A stretch of 64,000 nucleotides of DNA from Massilia sp. Root335 (GCF_001425685.1 NZ_LMCY01000028.1:196102-260101); one strand, 5' to 3'; positions 7,721 to 16,802 are shown, numbered from the stretch's first letter. Program-made: numbers and translations. Notes: generated by a model not told the origin, from the sequence alone.

Positions 7721-9112
7721 TCAGGAGGCGGTCTTGCGCGCGTCGAGTTCGGCCTGGATGCGCGCCAGCTGCCTGCCGTTCAGGTTATAGAAGCACATGA
7801 CGGCCACGGCGGCGACGGCAAACGCGGCCGGGATGAAGGACATGAGCCAGACGATGCCTTCGCGCGAGCCGCTGGCCTGCACCGCGTTCGGGACGTAGCC
7901 CAGCGCCGTGAACACGGACCCGATGACGCCGACGGCGACCGCGGTGCCGAGCTTTTGCGAAAACGTGGCGGCGGCAAAGGTCATGGCCGTCGCGCGGCGG
8001 CCCGTGCGCCATTCGTTGTAGTCGGCCGTGTCGGCATACATCGAGAACGCGAGCGGCGATTTCGGCCCGAGCACGAGGCCGAGCGCGCCCTGCAGCACGA
8101 ACATCAGCCCCACCTGGTCCGGCGGAACGACATAGAACGCGGCGGACAGCGCGGCGGTCGCGCTCATCAGCACGATCATGAGCGTCTTCTTGTCGACCAG
8201 GCGCGTGAGCAGCGGCGTGAGCGCGGCGCCGACCGCGGCCGCCACCATGTACGTGGGGACGAAGGTGCGCATCAGTTCCGGGCGGCCGACGACGTATTTG
8301 AAGTAATAGGCGGCGCTGGCGGTGCGCAGCGTGATCGTGACCATGATGATCAGCGCCAGGAAGAACAGCACCATCCACGGGCGGTTGCCCGCCAGGTCGC
8401 GCACGTCGCGCCACACGGCGTTCCTTTGCCCGGGCGGCGGTGCGATGCGTTCGCGCGTGTTGAAGAAGGTGAATACGAACAGCAGCGACGCGGCGACGGC
8501 CCACACCAGCATCGTCAGCTGCCAGCCGCGCCGGTCGTCGCCGGCGCCGAGCCAGCGCACCATGTCCGGCGTGGCGGCCGTCACGAGCGTGCTGCCGGCG
8601 AAGGCGAAGATGAAGCGCAGGCCGTTGATCGTGGAGCGCTGCTGCGGGTCGGCCGACATCACGCCGGACAGCGCGTTGTACGGGATGTTCACGCACGTGT
8701 AGCACACCATCATCAACAGATACGTACCGTACGCCCATGCGAGTTTCGCGTCGCCCGCGAGGCCGGGCGTCGTGTAGGTGAGGACGGCGGCGCCGGCCAG
8801 CGGCACGCACATCCACACGAGCCAGGGGCGGAACTTGCCGAAGCGGGTGTCCGTGCGGTCGGCCGCGGCGCCGATCAGCGGGTCGGTGAACGCGTTGACG
8901 ATTTTAATGGCAGACATCATGGTGGCCGCGGCGGCGGCCGAGATCCCGAACGTGTCCGTGTAGTAGATCAGCAGGAAGGTGGCGACGTTGGTCCAGTAAA
9001 AATTGAACCCCATGTCGGCCACGCCGTAGGCCAGTTTTTCGCGCCAGGGCAGCGGGGCGTGCGCCGTGCCGGCGTCGGGTCCGGCGGCGGTGCGCGGGAG
9101 GGCGGCCGTCAT
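7721..9112 (-). CDS. GPH-family sugar:cation symporter
   Basis: This 463-residue inner-membrane transporter of the glycoside-pentoside-hexuronide (MelB-type) family has twelve hydrophobic segments. The family signature near the N-terminus is visible: LAYGVADMGFNFYWTNVATF, then AFTDPLIGAAADRTDTRFGKFRPW, which holds the conserved aspartates used for cation coupling. It presumably imports the disaccharide or aldonate cleaved by the GH94 enzyme encoded immediately downstream. A strong promoter and LacI-type operator precede it at 9211-9258. The ATG at 9112 follows GGAG. The exact sugar cannot be read from the sequence; cellobionate is inferred from the phosphorylase. Confidence 0.85.
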   Translation of the reverse strand: MTAALPRTAAGPDAGTAHAPLPWREKLAYGVADMGFNFYWTNVATFLLIYYTDTFGISAAAAATMMSAIKIVNAFTDPLIGAAADRTDTRFGKFRPWLVWMCVPLAGAAVLTYTTPGLAGDAKLAWAYGTYLLMMVCYTCVNIPYNALSGVMSADPQQRSTINGLRFIFAFAGSTLVTAATPDMVRWLGAGDDRRGWQLTMLVWAVAASLLFVFTFFNTRERIAPPPGQRNAVWRDVRDLAGNRPWMVLFFLALIIMVTITLRTASAAYYFKYVVGRPELMRTFVPTYMVAAAVGAALTPLLTRLVDKKTLMIVLMSATAALSAAFYVVPPDQVGLMFVLQGALGLVLGPKSPLAFSMYADTADYNEWRTGRRATAMTFAAATFSQKLGTAVAVGVIGSVFTALGYVPNAVQASGSREGIVWLMSFIPAAFAVAAVAVMCFYNLNGRQLARIQAELDARKTAS

Positions 9113-9210
9113 CGGGCCGCTCCGGTGGTTGCGGCGGGATCAGGGAAAGCGGTCGGACAGGCCATCTGCGTCTCCGGTCAGGTGAATGGCGGCTCTTCGT
9201 CCGCTCGGGT

Positions 9211-9258
9211 GATAGCGCTAACAGCGGCGAGTATGCCGCCGCCGCGAACGCATGTCAA
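9211..9258 (-). promoter_or_regulatory. Sigma-70 promoter with LacI-type operator
   Basis: On the minus strand TTGACA (9258-9253) and CATACT (9235-9230) are separated by exactly 17 bases, a near-consensus promoter driving the symporter-GH94 operon. Just downstream is GTTAGCGCTATC (9222-9211), a palindrome centred on AGCGCT, typical of LacI/GalR operators. The spacing implies repression by blocking promoter clearance. It differs from the TGGRAANNTTTCCA sites found elsewhere in the window, so a different LacI-type protein is expected. Confidence 0.65.
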
Positions 9259-9286
9259 CCGCCGGATGCGCGACCTGTCCACAAGG

Positions 9287-10270
9287 TCAGTCGCCCGGAT
9301 ACGTCACGCCGGTCTGCCTGCGGATCTCGTCCAGCACGCCCATCAGGTGCAGGGTCTGCTCGTGCGTGATGGCGGGACTTTCGATCAGGCCCGCGTTCCA
9401 GCAGCGCTGCGCCTCGATCGCTTCGTGCACGTAGCCGTTGCCCAGGTAGGGTGTGGGAATCACGCGCGGCGCCTCGTCGGCCAGCATCAGGGTGATCGTC
9501 GGCGGCCGGTGGAACGGCGCGTCGAGGCGCAGCTGGCCGTGGCGGCCGGACAAGGTGAGCAGGCCCGGCGTGCGCGCCTTCAGCGAACACGCGCACGTGG
9601 ACAGCGCGCCGCCCGCGTGGCGCAGCGTGAACACGGTCTGCAGGTCGACGCCGGTGGGCCCCAGCTCGGCCTGGGCGCGCACGGCTTCCACGGCGCCCAG
9701 CAGGCAGGCCGTGATCGAGAGCGGATAGATGCCCACGTCGAGCAGGGCGCCGCCGCCGAGGGCCGGGTTGAACAGGCGCGCGTCCGGGCCGCCCGTGGCC
9801 GCGAAGCCGAAATCGGCGCTGGCCTGCGATACCTCGCCCAGCACGCCGGACGCCAGGATGCGTTTGACCTCGTCGAGGGCGGGCATGAAGCGCGTCCACA
9901 TCGCCTCCATGAGGAAGACGCGGCGGCTGCGCGCCAGGGCCACGACCTGTTCGGCCTGGGCGCGGTTCAGCGCGAACGGTTTTTCGCACAGCACCCCCTT
10001 GCCGCCGGCCAGCATGGCGAGTGCGTTCTCGGCATGCATCGCGTGCGGGGTGCCGATGTAGACGAGATCGACGTCGGCGCATGCGGCCAGGCCGTCGTAG
10101 CCGGCCAGGCGCAGCGGAATGTGGAATTCGTCGGCGAATTCGACGGCCGTCGCGCGTTCGCGCGAGGCGACGGCGGCGATGGTCGCGCCGGGCGTGTCGC
10201 GCAGGGCCGTCGCGAAATCGCGGGCGATCCTGCCGGTGCCGAGGATGCCCCAGCGTACGGTGTTGGTCAT
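9287..10270 (-). CDS. Gfo/Idh/MocA family NAD(P)-dependent oxidoreductase
   Basis: This 327-residue cytosolic dehydrogenase begins MTNTVRWGILGTGRIARDF, a Rossmann dinucleotide-binding start (GxGxxA). The EKP motif (CEKPFALN, about residue 95) that holds the catalytic lysine is present, followed by the C-terminal beta-sheet domain. Family members oxidise or reduce sugars, inositols and sugar acids. A second in-frame ATG at 10288 exists, but the Rossmann strand begins right after the one at 10270, which is preferred. It is on the same strand as the symporter and GH94 genes but separated by about 170 bases holding their promoter, so it is a neighbour with its own start. It may process an oxidised product of cellobionate breakdown such as gluconate; that is inference. 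Confidence 0.85.
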   Translation of the reverse strand: MTNTVRWGILGTGRIARDFATALRDTPGATIAAVASRERATAVEFADEFHIPLRLAGYDGLAACADVDLVYIGTPHAMHAENALAMLAGGKGVLCEKPFALNRAQAEQVVALARSRRVFLMEAMWTRFMPALDEVKRILASGVLGEVSQASADFGFAATGGPDARLFNPALGGGALLDVGIYPLSITACLLGAVEAVRAQAELGPTGVDLQTVFTLRHAGGALSTCACSLKARTPGLLTLSGRHGQLRLDAPFHRPPTITLMLADEAPRVIPTPYLGNGYVHEAIEAQRCWNAGLIESPAITHEQTLHLMGVLDEIRRQTGVTYPGD

Positions 10271-10346
10271 GTGGTCTCTGGTCTCCATGGGAAGGAAGGG
10301 AAAAGCCGGGGTCGGCCATTCTGGAGGATGGCCGAAAAGCGGGATA

Positions 10347-10403
10347 CCTGTCTATATTGACAGGTTATTGATAACATTTTGTTATCAATGTTTGCGCTAT
10401 ACT
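10347..10403 (+). promoter_or_regulatory. Two adjacent palindromes and a -10 box before the PAS-EAL gene
   Basis: CCTGTC-TATATT-GACAGG (10347-10364) is followed four bases later by a perfect 8-bp inverted repeat, TTGATAAC with GTTATCAA around a 5-base centre (10368-10388). A -10-like TATACT stands at 10398-10403, 37 bases before the ATG. The palindromes cover the expected -35 zone and look like operators shared by the divergent oxidoreductase and PAS-EAL genes. The regulator is unknown. Confidence 0.45.
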
Positions 10404-10439
10404 CGAAGGTGGTCCTTCATTGCACGGAAAGGGAAAGCC

Positions 10440-12542
10440 ATGGCTGCAGAGTCCCCGCGCGCGGATGCGAGCGCATGGTGCCGGCCCCTGTTCGAAGGGA
10501 CCCAGTTGTCGATGCTGGTCTGCGACCCGGTGTCGCAGGAAATCCTCGACGTCAACGACGCCATCCTCGACCTGCTCGGCTACACGCGCGGCCAGCTGCT
10601 GGCCCTGCGCCTGCCCGACCTGTACGCGCGCGGCGGACAGGAACCCGACGACCTCGGTCCCTCGACGTGCCATCTGCATTCGCACGCGCGTCGCATCGCC
10701 GGCGCCGATGGCGAAAACCATCATGCGATCCTGCAGCGCTGCGCCATCGAATACGGCGGGCGCGACGCCGTGCTGGTCGTGCTGCAGGACGTCACGCGCC
10801 ACGTCGAGGCGGAGGGCGAACTGCGCGCGACCCAGAAGGAGCTGCACCGCGCCCAGGCGCTCGCCATGATCGGCAACTGGATCTGGGACGCGGCCAGCGA
10901 TTCGCACGTGACGTCGTCGCCGGAAGGCTACCGCATCCTCGGCTTCAGGCCGGAGGACGCGCCCGTGTCGACGGCGGAGATCTATGCGCGCATCCACCCG
11001 GACGACCGCGCGCTGGCCGAGCGGGCGCGCGAACGGGCGCTGCACGATCCGGACTACAAGTACGACATCGAATTCCGCCTCGTCCGGCCGGACGGCGAGG
11101 TCCGCTGGCTGCATTCGGTCGCCGAGGTGAAGTACGACGCGGTGGGGCGCGCCGTCAAGATGCTGGGCCTCGTGCAGGACGTCACGGAGCGCCGCCGCGC
11201 CGAGGACAACGTGCGGCGCCTGGCCTATTACGACACGGTGACGGCCCTGCCCAACATGAACCTGTTCGAGCGCGAGGTCGAGGACCGGCTGGCCCAGTTG
11301 CGCCGCGGCGCCGGACGGGGGCGGAGCCCGGCGCGGCTGGCCTGCCTGATCGTCGACCTCGTGCGCTTCCGCGACGTCAACTACGCGCTCACGCACATGT
11401 ACGGCGACGTGCTGCTGGCGCTCGTGGCGGACCGGCTGGCTGCCGTCGTCGGCCAGGCCGGCGTCGTGGCGCGCTGCGATTCGCGCTTCCCGATCGTGCT
11501 CGACGGCGCCGACGAGGACGAGGCGCGGCGCTGGGCGCAGCACCTGCTGCGCGCGCTCGAGGCGCCGTTCGCCGTCGCCGGCATCTCGTACGAGATCGGC
11601 GCGCGCATCGGCATCGCGCTCGCGCCGCTGCAGGGGCTGGACTACCACACGCTGCTGCGCAAGGCGGACATCGCGCTGTACCAGGCCGCCGGCATGGCGC
11701 GCAACGTGGCCGTGTACGTGGCCGAGGACGACCCGCACACGCCCGACCGCCTGTCCCTGATCGGCGACTTCCGCGCCGCCATCGAGTCCGGCCAGATCCA
11801 GCTGTTCTGCCAGCCCAAGGTGACGATGGCATCGCGCGACATCGTCGGCGCCGAAGCCCTCGTGCGCTGGGTCCATCCGGACAAGGGCTGCATCGGGCCG
11901 GAGACCTTCATGCCGCTGATCGAGGCGACGGACCTGATCCACGTGCTCACCCGGCACATGCTGGAGTCCAGCATCGCCCAGTGCGAGGCATGGCGCGCGC
12001 AGGGCGTGCGCCTGCCGATCGCCGTCAACCTGTCCGCGCGCGACATCGCGGCGCTGTCGCTGTCCGAACACCTGCGCGAGCTGCTCGAGCGGCACGGCTC
12101 GTGCGCGGGCCTGATCGGGCTGGAGATGACGGAGAGCAGCCTGATGCAGAATCCGGCCGAGAGCATCGCCGAACTGGAACGCCTGTCCGGCATGGGCTTC
12201 CGCCTGTACGTCGACGACTTCGGCACGGGCTACTCGTCGCTGAGCTACCTGAGCCGCCTGCCCGTGGACGTCATCAAGATCGACCACGGCTTCACGATGC
12301 AGATGATCGAGGACGGGCGCGCCGCGTCCATCGTCAAGTCGACCGTGCACCTGGCGCACGACCTCGGGATGGGCGTCGTGGCCGAGGGCGTCAGCAACGC
12401 GCGCATCTGGGATGCGCTGCTTACGCTGGGCTGCGACGAGGCGCAGGGCTTCTACGTGGCCGCGCCGATGCCGGCCGGCGAGCTGCTCGACTGGGCGCGC
12501 GCGTCGCCTTACCGCCTGCAGGGCGAACACGCGTGCGCGTGA
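10440..12542 (+). CDS. PAS-PAS-(degenerate GGDEF)-EAL protein, probable c-di-GMP phosphodiesterase
   Basis: This is a 700-residue cytoplasmic signalling protein. The ATG at 10440 follows GGAAAGGGAAAG; upstream in-frame codons run into the palindromic promoter. Order of parts: an N-terminal PAS (about 10-120, LDVNDAILDLLGYTR), a second PAS with PAC (about 140-255, PEGYRILGFRPEDAP), a GGDEF-type domain (about 260-420) and an EAL domain (about 440-690). The GGDEF loop reads RCDSRF, so cyclase activity is almost certainly lost. The EAL domain keeps the key motifs GAEALVRW, EMTESSL, DDFGTGYSS, KIDHGF and VAEGV, so it should hydrolyse c-di-GMP. No membrane segment is present. The PAS domains suggest a cytosolic ligand or redox input. 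It is transcribed divergently from the oxidoreductase. Confidence 0.9.
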   Translation: MAAESPRADASAWCRPLFEGTQLSMLVCDPVSQEILDVNDAILDLLGYTRGQLLALRLPDLYARGGQEPDDLGPSTCHLHSHARRIAGADGENHHAILQRCAIEYGGRDAVLVVLQDVTRHVEAEGELRATQKELHRAQALAMIGNWIWDAASDSHVTSSPEGYRILGFRPEDAPVSTAEIYARIHPDDRALAERARERALHDPDYKYDIEFRLVRPDGEVRWLHSVAEVKYDAVGRAVKMLGLVQDVTERRRAEDNVRRLAYYDTVTALPNMNLFEREVEDRLAQLRRGAGRGRSPARLACLIVDLVRFRDVNYALTHMYGDVLLALVADRLAAVVGQAGVVARCDSRFPIVLDGADEDEARRWAQHLLRALEAPFAVAGISYEIGARIGIALAPLQGLDYHTLLRKADIALYQAAGMARNVAVYVAEDDPHTPDRLSLIGDFRAAIESGQIQLFCQPKVTMASRDIVGAEALVRWVHPDKGCIGPETFMPLIEATDLIHVLTRHMLESSIAQCEAWRAQGVRLPIAVNLSARDIAALSLSEHLRELLERHGSCAGLIGLEMTESSLMQNPAESIAELERLSGMGFRLYVDDFGTGYSSLSYLSRLPVDVIKIDHGFTMQMIEDGRAASIVKSTVHLAHDLGMGVVAEGVSNARIWDALLTLGCDEAQGFYVAAPMPAGELLDWARASPYRLQGEHACA

Positions 12543-12660
12543 GCGCGTGTCCGGCCGGCTGGCGAACACCTGATCAGGCAACGGATTCGCCGAACCCGCC
12601 ATCCGGCGATCCGATCAGCGATTGCCGCCACTAAGCTTGATGCAGCCGTTTTCACCCGTC

Positions 12661-13962
12661 ATGAATACATCCCGATTTTTCGCCGCGATTATTTTGTGCT
12701 GGTTTCCATTATACGGGCTCGCCTTCGATCCGACCTCAGCCGAATGTTCAGGAAGATACAAAGGTGGGAAGCGCCCAACGGCGCAAGAGATGTCGCGGAT
12801 ACTGGCCAAACATCTGACTTGGATCAACGATCCAGCACAGGCGCTGACCGACAAGTACATGACTCAAATATTCAGTCCCAAAAACATAAATATCATCGAG
12901 GACATGAATCTTTGTGAAGCGGATCTGTCGGACCTGGATCTCGGCGGGGTTCGACTTGATGGCGCCAATTTGACCCGGGCAAAACTTCGAGGCACGGATT
13001 TGACCGGGTCGATTTTAAATGGAGCCATTTTAAATGGCGCTTTTTTATTTCGGGCGAAGCTGGCGATGACACAATTTGTATCGGCGGATCTGATCGGTGC
13101 GGCTATCATGAATTCGGACGTGACGGATGCAAATTTTCAGGGCGCCAATCTGGACGGGGCATATTTTGATTTCGCCCCCGGTTCTGTTCCCAATATTCCT
13201 CAAATCGCGACTGCCAGCGGATTGGCCGGATTGAAGTTCAGAGAATCTCCGCACTCGTTGGTCGACTTGCGGGATGGCTTCAAGAAAGCGGGCAACCGGG
13301 ACGCTGAACGCGAATTGACTTATGCCATTCGAAGGGGCGAGACAGAGCGGGCAAACATAATCGAGAGGTTATTCAATATCATTCTTTTCGACGCGACATC
13401 AAAATACGGCATGTATCCGGGGCGGCCCGTCACGTTACTGTTCGTCGGAATTGCATTGTTCACGCTTCCTTATGCGGCAGCACTAAGAATAAGAAAATAC
13501 AGGCGCTCCAGAATCGGACGAAAAAAAATGGGGCGCTGTTTCAGGAGATTGCTGATATACCTGACCAGACGGCGAAGACGCGGAGGAATATGGAAGATCT
13601 GGGACGCCGATCGGCTATTGGACCGCGCTCAGCCTGGCTCAGGGACTGCGGCGCGCGTACAACGTCGCGCGCGACGTCCCGCGAAATCCGGTATGGCACC
13701 AAAACCGCTCGACGAAAAGTCCCGCTTGTTCCTGACCGGATTCAAGGCGCTCCGCTACGGTTTTTATTTCAGCATTTTGTCCGCATTTCACTTCGGTTGG
13801 CGCGATATCAATGTCGGAAGCTGGATAGTTCGAATTCAACCCAGCGAATTCACTCTAAAGGCGTCCGACTGGGTGAGAACGTTATCAGGCATACAATCGT
13901 TAATTAGCGTTTATTTATTGGCGCTATGGGCACTAACCTATTTTGGCCGACCATTTGAATAA
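12661..13962 (+). CDS. Pentapeptide-repeat protein with C-terminal membrane segments
   Basis: This protein of about 433 residues has a signal-like N-terminus (MNTSRFFAAIILCWFPLYGL), which argues for the ATG at 12661 over in-frame ATGs at 12622 and 12640; none has a clear ribosome site. About 35-95 is an unknown domain containing SAECSGRYKGGKRP. From about 95 to 170 run pentapeptide repeats of the A(D/N)LxG type (CEADLSDLDLGGVRLDGANL, LTRAKLRGTDL), forming a right-handed beta-helix. A charged helical section (RDAERELTYAIRRGETE) leads to a hydrophobic segment near 260-285, a basic stretch, and two more near 360 and 410. This resembles membrane-anchored pentapeptide proteins of unknown role. Base composition is AT-richer than the flanks. 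The topology suggests the repeat domain faces the periplasm. Confidence 0.7.
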   Translation: MNTSRFFAAIILCWFPLYGLAFDPTSAECSGRYKGGKRPTAQEMSRILAKHLTWINDPAQALTDKYMTQIFSPKNINIIEDMNLCEADLSDLDLGGVRLDGANLTRAKLRGTDLTGSILNGAILNGAFLFRAKLAMTQFVSADLIGAAIMNSDVTDANFQGANLDGAYFDFAPGSVPNIPQIATASGLAGLKFRESPHSLVDLRDGFKKAGNRDAERELTYAIRRGETERANIIERLFNIILFDATSKYGMYPGRPVTLLFVGIALFTLPYAAALRIRKYRRSRIGRKKMGRCFRRLLIYLTRRRRRGGIWKIWDADRLLDRAQPGSGTAARVQRRARRPAKSGMAPKPLDEKSRLFLTGFKALRYGFYFSILSAFHFGWRDINVGSWIVRIQPSEFTLKASDWVRTLSGIQSLISVYLLALWALTYFGRPFE

Positions 13963-14160
13963 ACGATATGAAATACACATGTTTCTGGTCTCATGCTGTG
14001 CGCTCAGGCGATCGATCCCGGCCGGACTGGCGTCTGCACCTCTAGGTTCGCGCCCGCCACGACGGGCTCCGATGGGGTAGCATGTCCCGGTCGTTGCCGG
14101 ATGGGCAAGCGACGGCGGGGCGCCGGCTGGCGGCGCGGTGGCGGACGACAAGGAGAGAGC

Positions 14161-14760
14161 ATGGCCAAGGTACTGGTGCTGTATTACTCGACGTATGGAC
14201 ACATCGAACAGATGGCGCACGCGCTGGCGGAAGGCGCCCGCGCGGCGGGGGCGGCCGTCGACGTCAAACGGGTGGCGGAGACGGTGCCCGACGACGTCGC
14301 CCGCAACGGCCACTTCAAGCTGGATCAACCCGCGCCCGTCGCGACGGTGGACGAGCTGCCCGGCTACGACGCCATCGTGATCGGCGCGCCCACGCGCTAC
14401 GGCCGCATGCCGTCGCAGATGGCGGCGTTCCTCGACCAGACGGGCGGGCTGTGGGCGAAGGGCGCGTTGAACGGCAAGGTCGGCGCCGCGTTCACGTCGA
14501 CGGCGACCCAGCACGGCGGCCAGGAGACGACCCTGTTCTCGATCGTGACCAACCTGCTGCACTTCGGGATGGTGGTCGTGGGCCTGCCGTACAGCTTCGC
14601 GGGCCAGATGACGCTGGACGAGGTCACGGGCTGCAGCCCCTACGGCGCCAGCACGATCGCGGGCGGCCAGGGCCAGCGCCAGCCCAGCAAGAATGAACTG
14701 GACGGCGCGCGCTTCCAGGGCGACCTCGTTGCGAAGACGGCGATCAAGCTGTTCGGCTAG
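14161..14760 (+). CDS. wrbA: NAD(P)H:quinone oxidoreductase, WrbA type IV
   Basis: This is a 199-residue flavodoxin-like enzyme that uses FMN and NAD(P)H to reduce quinones by two electrons, limiting redox cycling. The start MAKVLVLYYSTYGHIEQMAH shows the phosphate-binding loop (YYSTYGHIE). IGAPTRYGRMPSQMAAFLDQ and AAFTSTATQHGGQETT are characteristic WrbA blocks, as is the GCSPYGASTIAGG near the C-terminus. The ATG at 14161 follows AGGAGAG; the longer frame from 13993 has no support. Length and motifs are normal for the family. It stands alone between the pentapeptide gene and the AT-rich methyltransferase island. Confidence 0.95.
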   Translation: MAKVLVLYYSTYGHIEQMAHALAEGARAAGAAVDVKRVAETVPDDVARNGHFKLDQPAPVATVDELPGYDAIVIGAPTRYGRMPSQMAAFLDQTGGLWAKGALNGKVGAAFTSTATQHGGQETTLFSIVTNLLHFGMVVVGLPYSFAGQMTLDEVTGCSPYGASTIAGGQGQRQPSKNELDGARFQGDLVAKTAIKLFG

Positions 14761-15053
14761 ACCTCAAGCTGGATCTAGTAGAAAAGGTACCGCTCTACGC
14801 CTAATATACATTTGCCTTTAAAACGAGCGCAAACTGCTAACGAAATTAATTGACGACGTTTCCGAAAAGCGCTGTTACGGCATGTTAAGCAAACCACCTT
14901 TTATACGAGGACAACTTTGTATGGCTAAGTAGCTACGCCGAGCGGCAATAGTGTACGCGATAACGTATCAGTCCGCTTTGATGCGACACATTCCTGCGCC
15001 GGCGGCTTAGGCAAATATGTGTAGATGTAGTTAAAGAATTAAGTTCGCAACTC
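14761..15053. other. AT-rich intergenic region, left edge of island
   Basis: No gene is seen. Base composition drops sharply after wrbA, marking the boundary of the inserted methyltransferase/DGQHR unit. I found no clear direct repeats, tRNA or integrase that would explain the insertion, and no strong terminator after either convergent gene. Confidence 0.4.
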
Positions 15054-16802
15054 TCAATAGTGGTTCTCATAGAAGGCAGTCCCTAGTCTTTGCCATTGAC
15101 TGGACTTGAATTGCGCAAAATCGAATGAGGTAACTGATTGGAGTTTCTTATCGTGCGCGGCACGTGACAATTCGTGCCCGTTCTCGATAATTTTTCTAAG
15201 GCACACTATTAAGCCGTTTAGAGCAGTGGGTGATAGTAAAGGCGAGCGGGTCTTTTCATCCAAATCCCAGCCGGCTGAGCCATACTTCAATTTAACGGCA
15301 AGAATAAAATCGTTCAGCGCCGACGTGCAAAACTGAACATACTCCTCAATAAGATCCTGCCGCGAATGTGCTTGCTTATCTTTCAGCTTAAGTTTTTCTG
15401 CGTTGTTCCAGCGCGAAAAAAAACTGTCGTTGCCGTCGAGTTTCACAATCGGACGCAGGCCGTACGCTACAATTGATGAGGTCTTGATTTTGTTCGGCGA
15501 ATCAAAATAATTTGTCTGCAACATCCCTCGCAAAGGACCATGTTTTGATAGCTCTTGAATCACACGTTTGGATATCGCAATGCCTGATGCAGGACGTATA
15601 ATGACCTCAATATCGTGTTTTAGGGACGAGCGCGCGCGGGCTTGGTTGTCATTGATCTCTAAGAATAATTTCGCTTCGAAGCTCCGTCGGTTCGCTTCGG
15701 TATAACCCGACGGATAAACAATTCCCGTTACCATGAGATTTTGCTTCTTACGCAAAACTTTAATTTGATCCTCGTATTTGTCGCTACCCTCATGGTAGCA
15801 AAAAACGCGATGTTGCCCATCCACGAGTCCAATTGTATCGAATCCGTCGGGTATTTGAACTTTAACTTCTTTGACTCGTGTGAGTTCTTGAGGCTTTATA
15901 TTGGTTCCGTTAGTGCCGACTTCATTAAGCACAGTGTCTGAGGGCAATGTTACGATAATGTTGTTAACAAAAACCCGTTTTTCTTCCACCAAATATCGGC
16001 GCATTTGACGAATTTTTTTAGCCAACAGAATCCGTTGATATAGATGCGCGCCGTCTCGCCATCCATCTCGTCTAAGTACATATGCGCGGTTGATCAATCT
16101 CTCTGGATCTGCGTAAAATGAGACGATTTTAAAATTTTTTGGATAACTGCTGTTTCCGTCTGGTAGCAAAAATCCCTCATATGTCAGTGGGGATGTGCTG
16201 TTCGTTATCGAGGCTTCGCCAACCTGATTGAAATCCAATTTCAAATATTTAAAAAATTCGATACGCGCGGAACGCTCGACAGTCCGAACGAGTGCCTGGA
16301 AATACTTGGCGACAGCGCCGTAGCTAAATGTGACCTCGGGAAGTAACTGAATGAGTTCATCGGAAGGATCAGATTTGCTAGCATAAATTATGCGCGAAAC
16401 GTACGCGGCATCTGGATAAATGGGATTTAACGCGGCCGCAAATCCGTTGAATTTTTGTTTCGCGAAATCGAGAAATGCCGGCAAATCGTCGTTGATTAAA
16501 TCGTAAAGAGGTTTTTTCTTAAGAAGATGTGCGGAGCTGGATTTTCCGACAGTAAATTCGACAATTAGAATGACGTTTTCGTAAATGAATAGGCCATCAA
16601 TTTCTCCGGTTCTTCCCTTGAAATTGAACTCTTTTCCATCGCAATGTATCGAACTAAAGCCCAAGCCTTTAAACAAGCTTGTATAGGATCGAGCGTGAAA
16701 ACGTTTCTCTTTTGCGTGAATTTGCTCGGCTGTCAGGGGTGCCTTCTGCTTTGTCGCGATTTTCCGAATAATACGTTTCTTTTTAATTGGCTTCGATTCC
16801 AT
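15054..16802 (-). CDS. DGQHR-domain protein with N-terminal PD-(D/E)XK-like domain
   Basis: This 582-residue AT-rich protein has a lysine-rich N-terminus (about 1-35) and then a region with a restriction-endonuclease-like pattern: GEIDGLFIYENVILIVEFTVGK, where E67/D69 and E82 could be metal ligands and the usual ExK lysine is replaced (E82-F-T84; K87 is nearby). Next comes SAHLLKKKPLYDLI, typical of large DGQHR proteins. The DGQHR motif itself is at 328-332 (GLVDGQHRVFCYHEG), a ParB/DndB-like fold seen in DNA-modification systems. The gene follows the methyltransferase by 20 bases on the same strand with GGAACA before the ATG, so the two are an operon. The pairing suggests a restriction or DNA-sensing partner for the methylase. 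No dnd or ssp genes are present. Activity is inferred. Confidence 0.75.
   Translation of the reverse strand: MESKPIKKKRIIRKIATKQKAPLTAEQIHAKEKRFHARSYTSLFKGLGFSSIHCDGKEFNFKGRTGEIDGLFIYENVILIVEFTVGKSSSAHLLKKKPLYDLINDDLPAFLDFAKQKFNGFAAALNPIYPDAAYVSRIIYASKSDPSDELIQLLPEVTFSYGAVAKYFQALVRTVERSARIEFFKYLKLDFNQVGEASITNSTSPLTYEGFLLPDGNSSYPKNFKIVSFYADPERLINRAYVLRRDGWRDGAHLYQRILLAKKIRQMRRYLVEEKRVFVNNIIVTLPSDTVLNEVGTNGTNIKPQELTRVKEVKVQIPDGFDTIGLVDGQHRVFCYHEGSDKYEDQIKVLRKKQNLMVTGIVYPSGYTEANRRSFEAKLFLEINDNQARARSSLKHDIEVIIRPASGIAISKRVIQELSKHGPLRGMLQTNYFDSPNKIKTSSIVAYGLRPIVKLDGNDSFFSRWNNAEKLKLKDKQAHSRQDLIEEYVQFCTSALNDFILAVKLKYGSAGWDLDEKTRSPLLSPTALNGLIVCLRKIIENGHELSRAAHDKKLQSVTSFDFAQFKSSQWQRLGTAFYENHY

Noticed and set aside
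11205..11700. Active diguanylate cyclase domain in the PAS-EAL protein
   Set aside because: The GGDEF loop is replaced by RCDSRF, which lacks the residues needed for catalysis.
15054..16802. DndB of a phosphorothioation system
   Set aside because: DGQHR is present, but no dndCDE or ssp genes are nearby and the protein is longer, with an N-terminal nuclease-like domain; the partner is a methylase.
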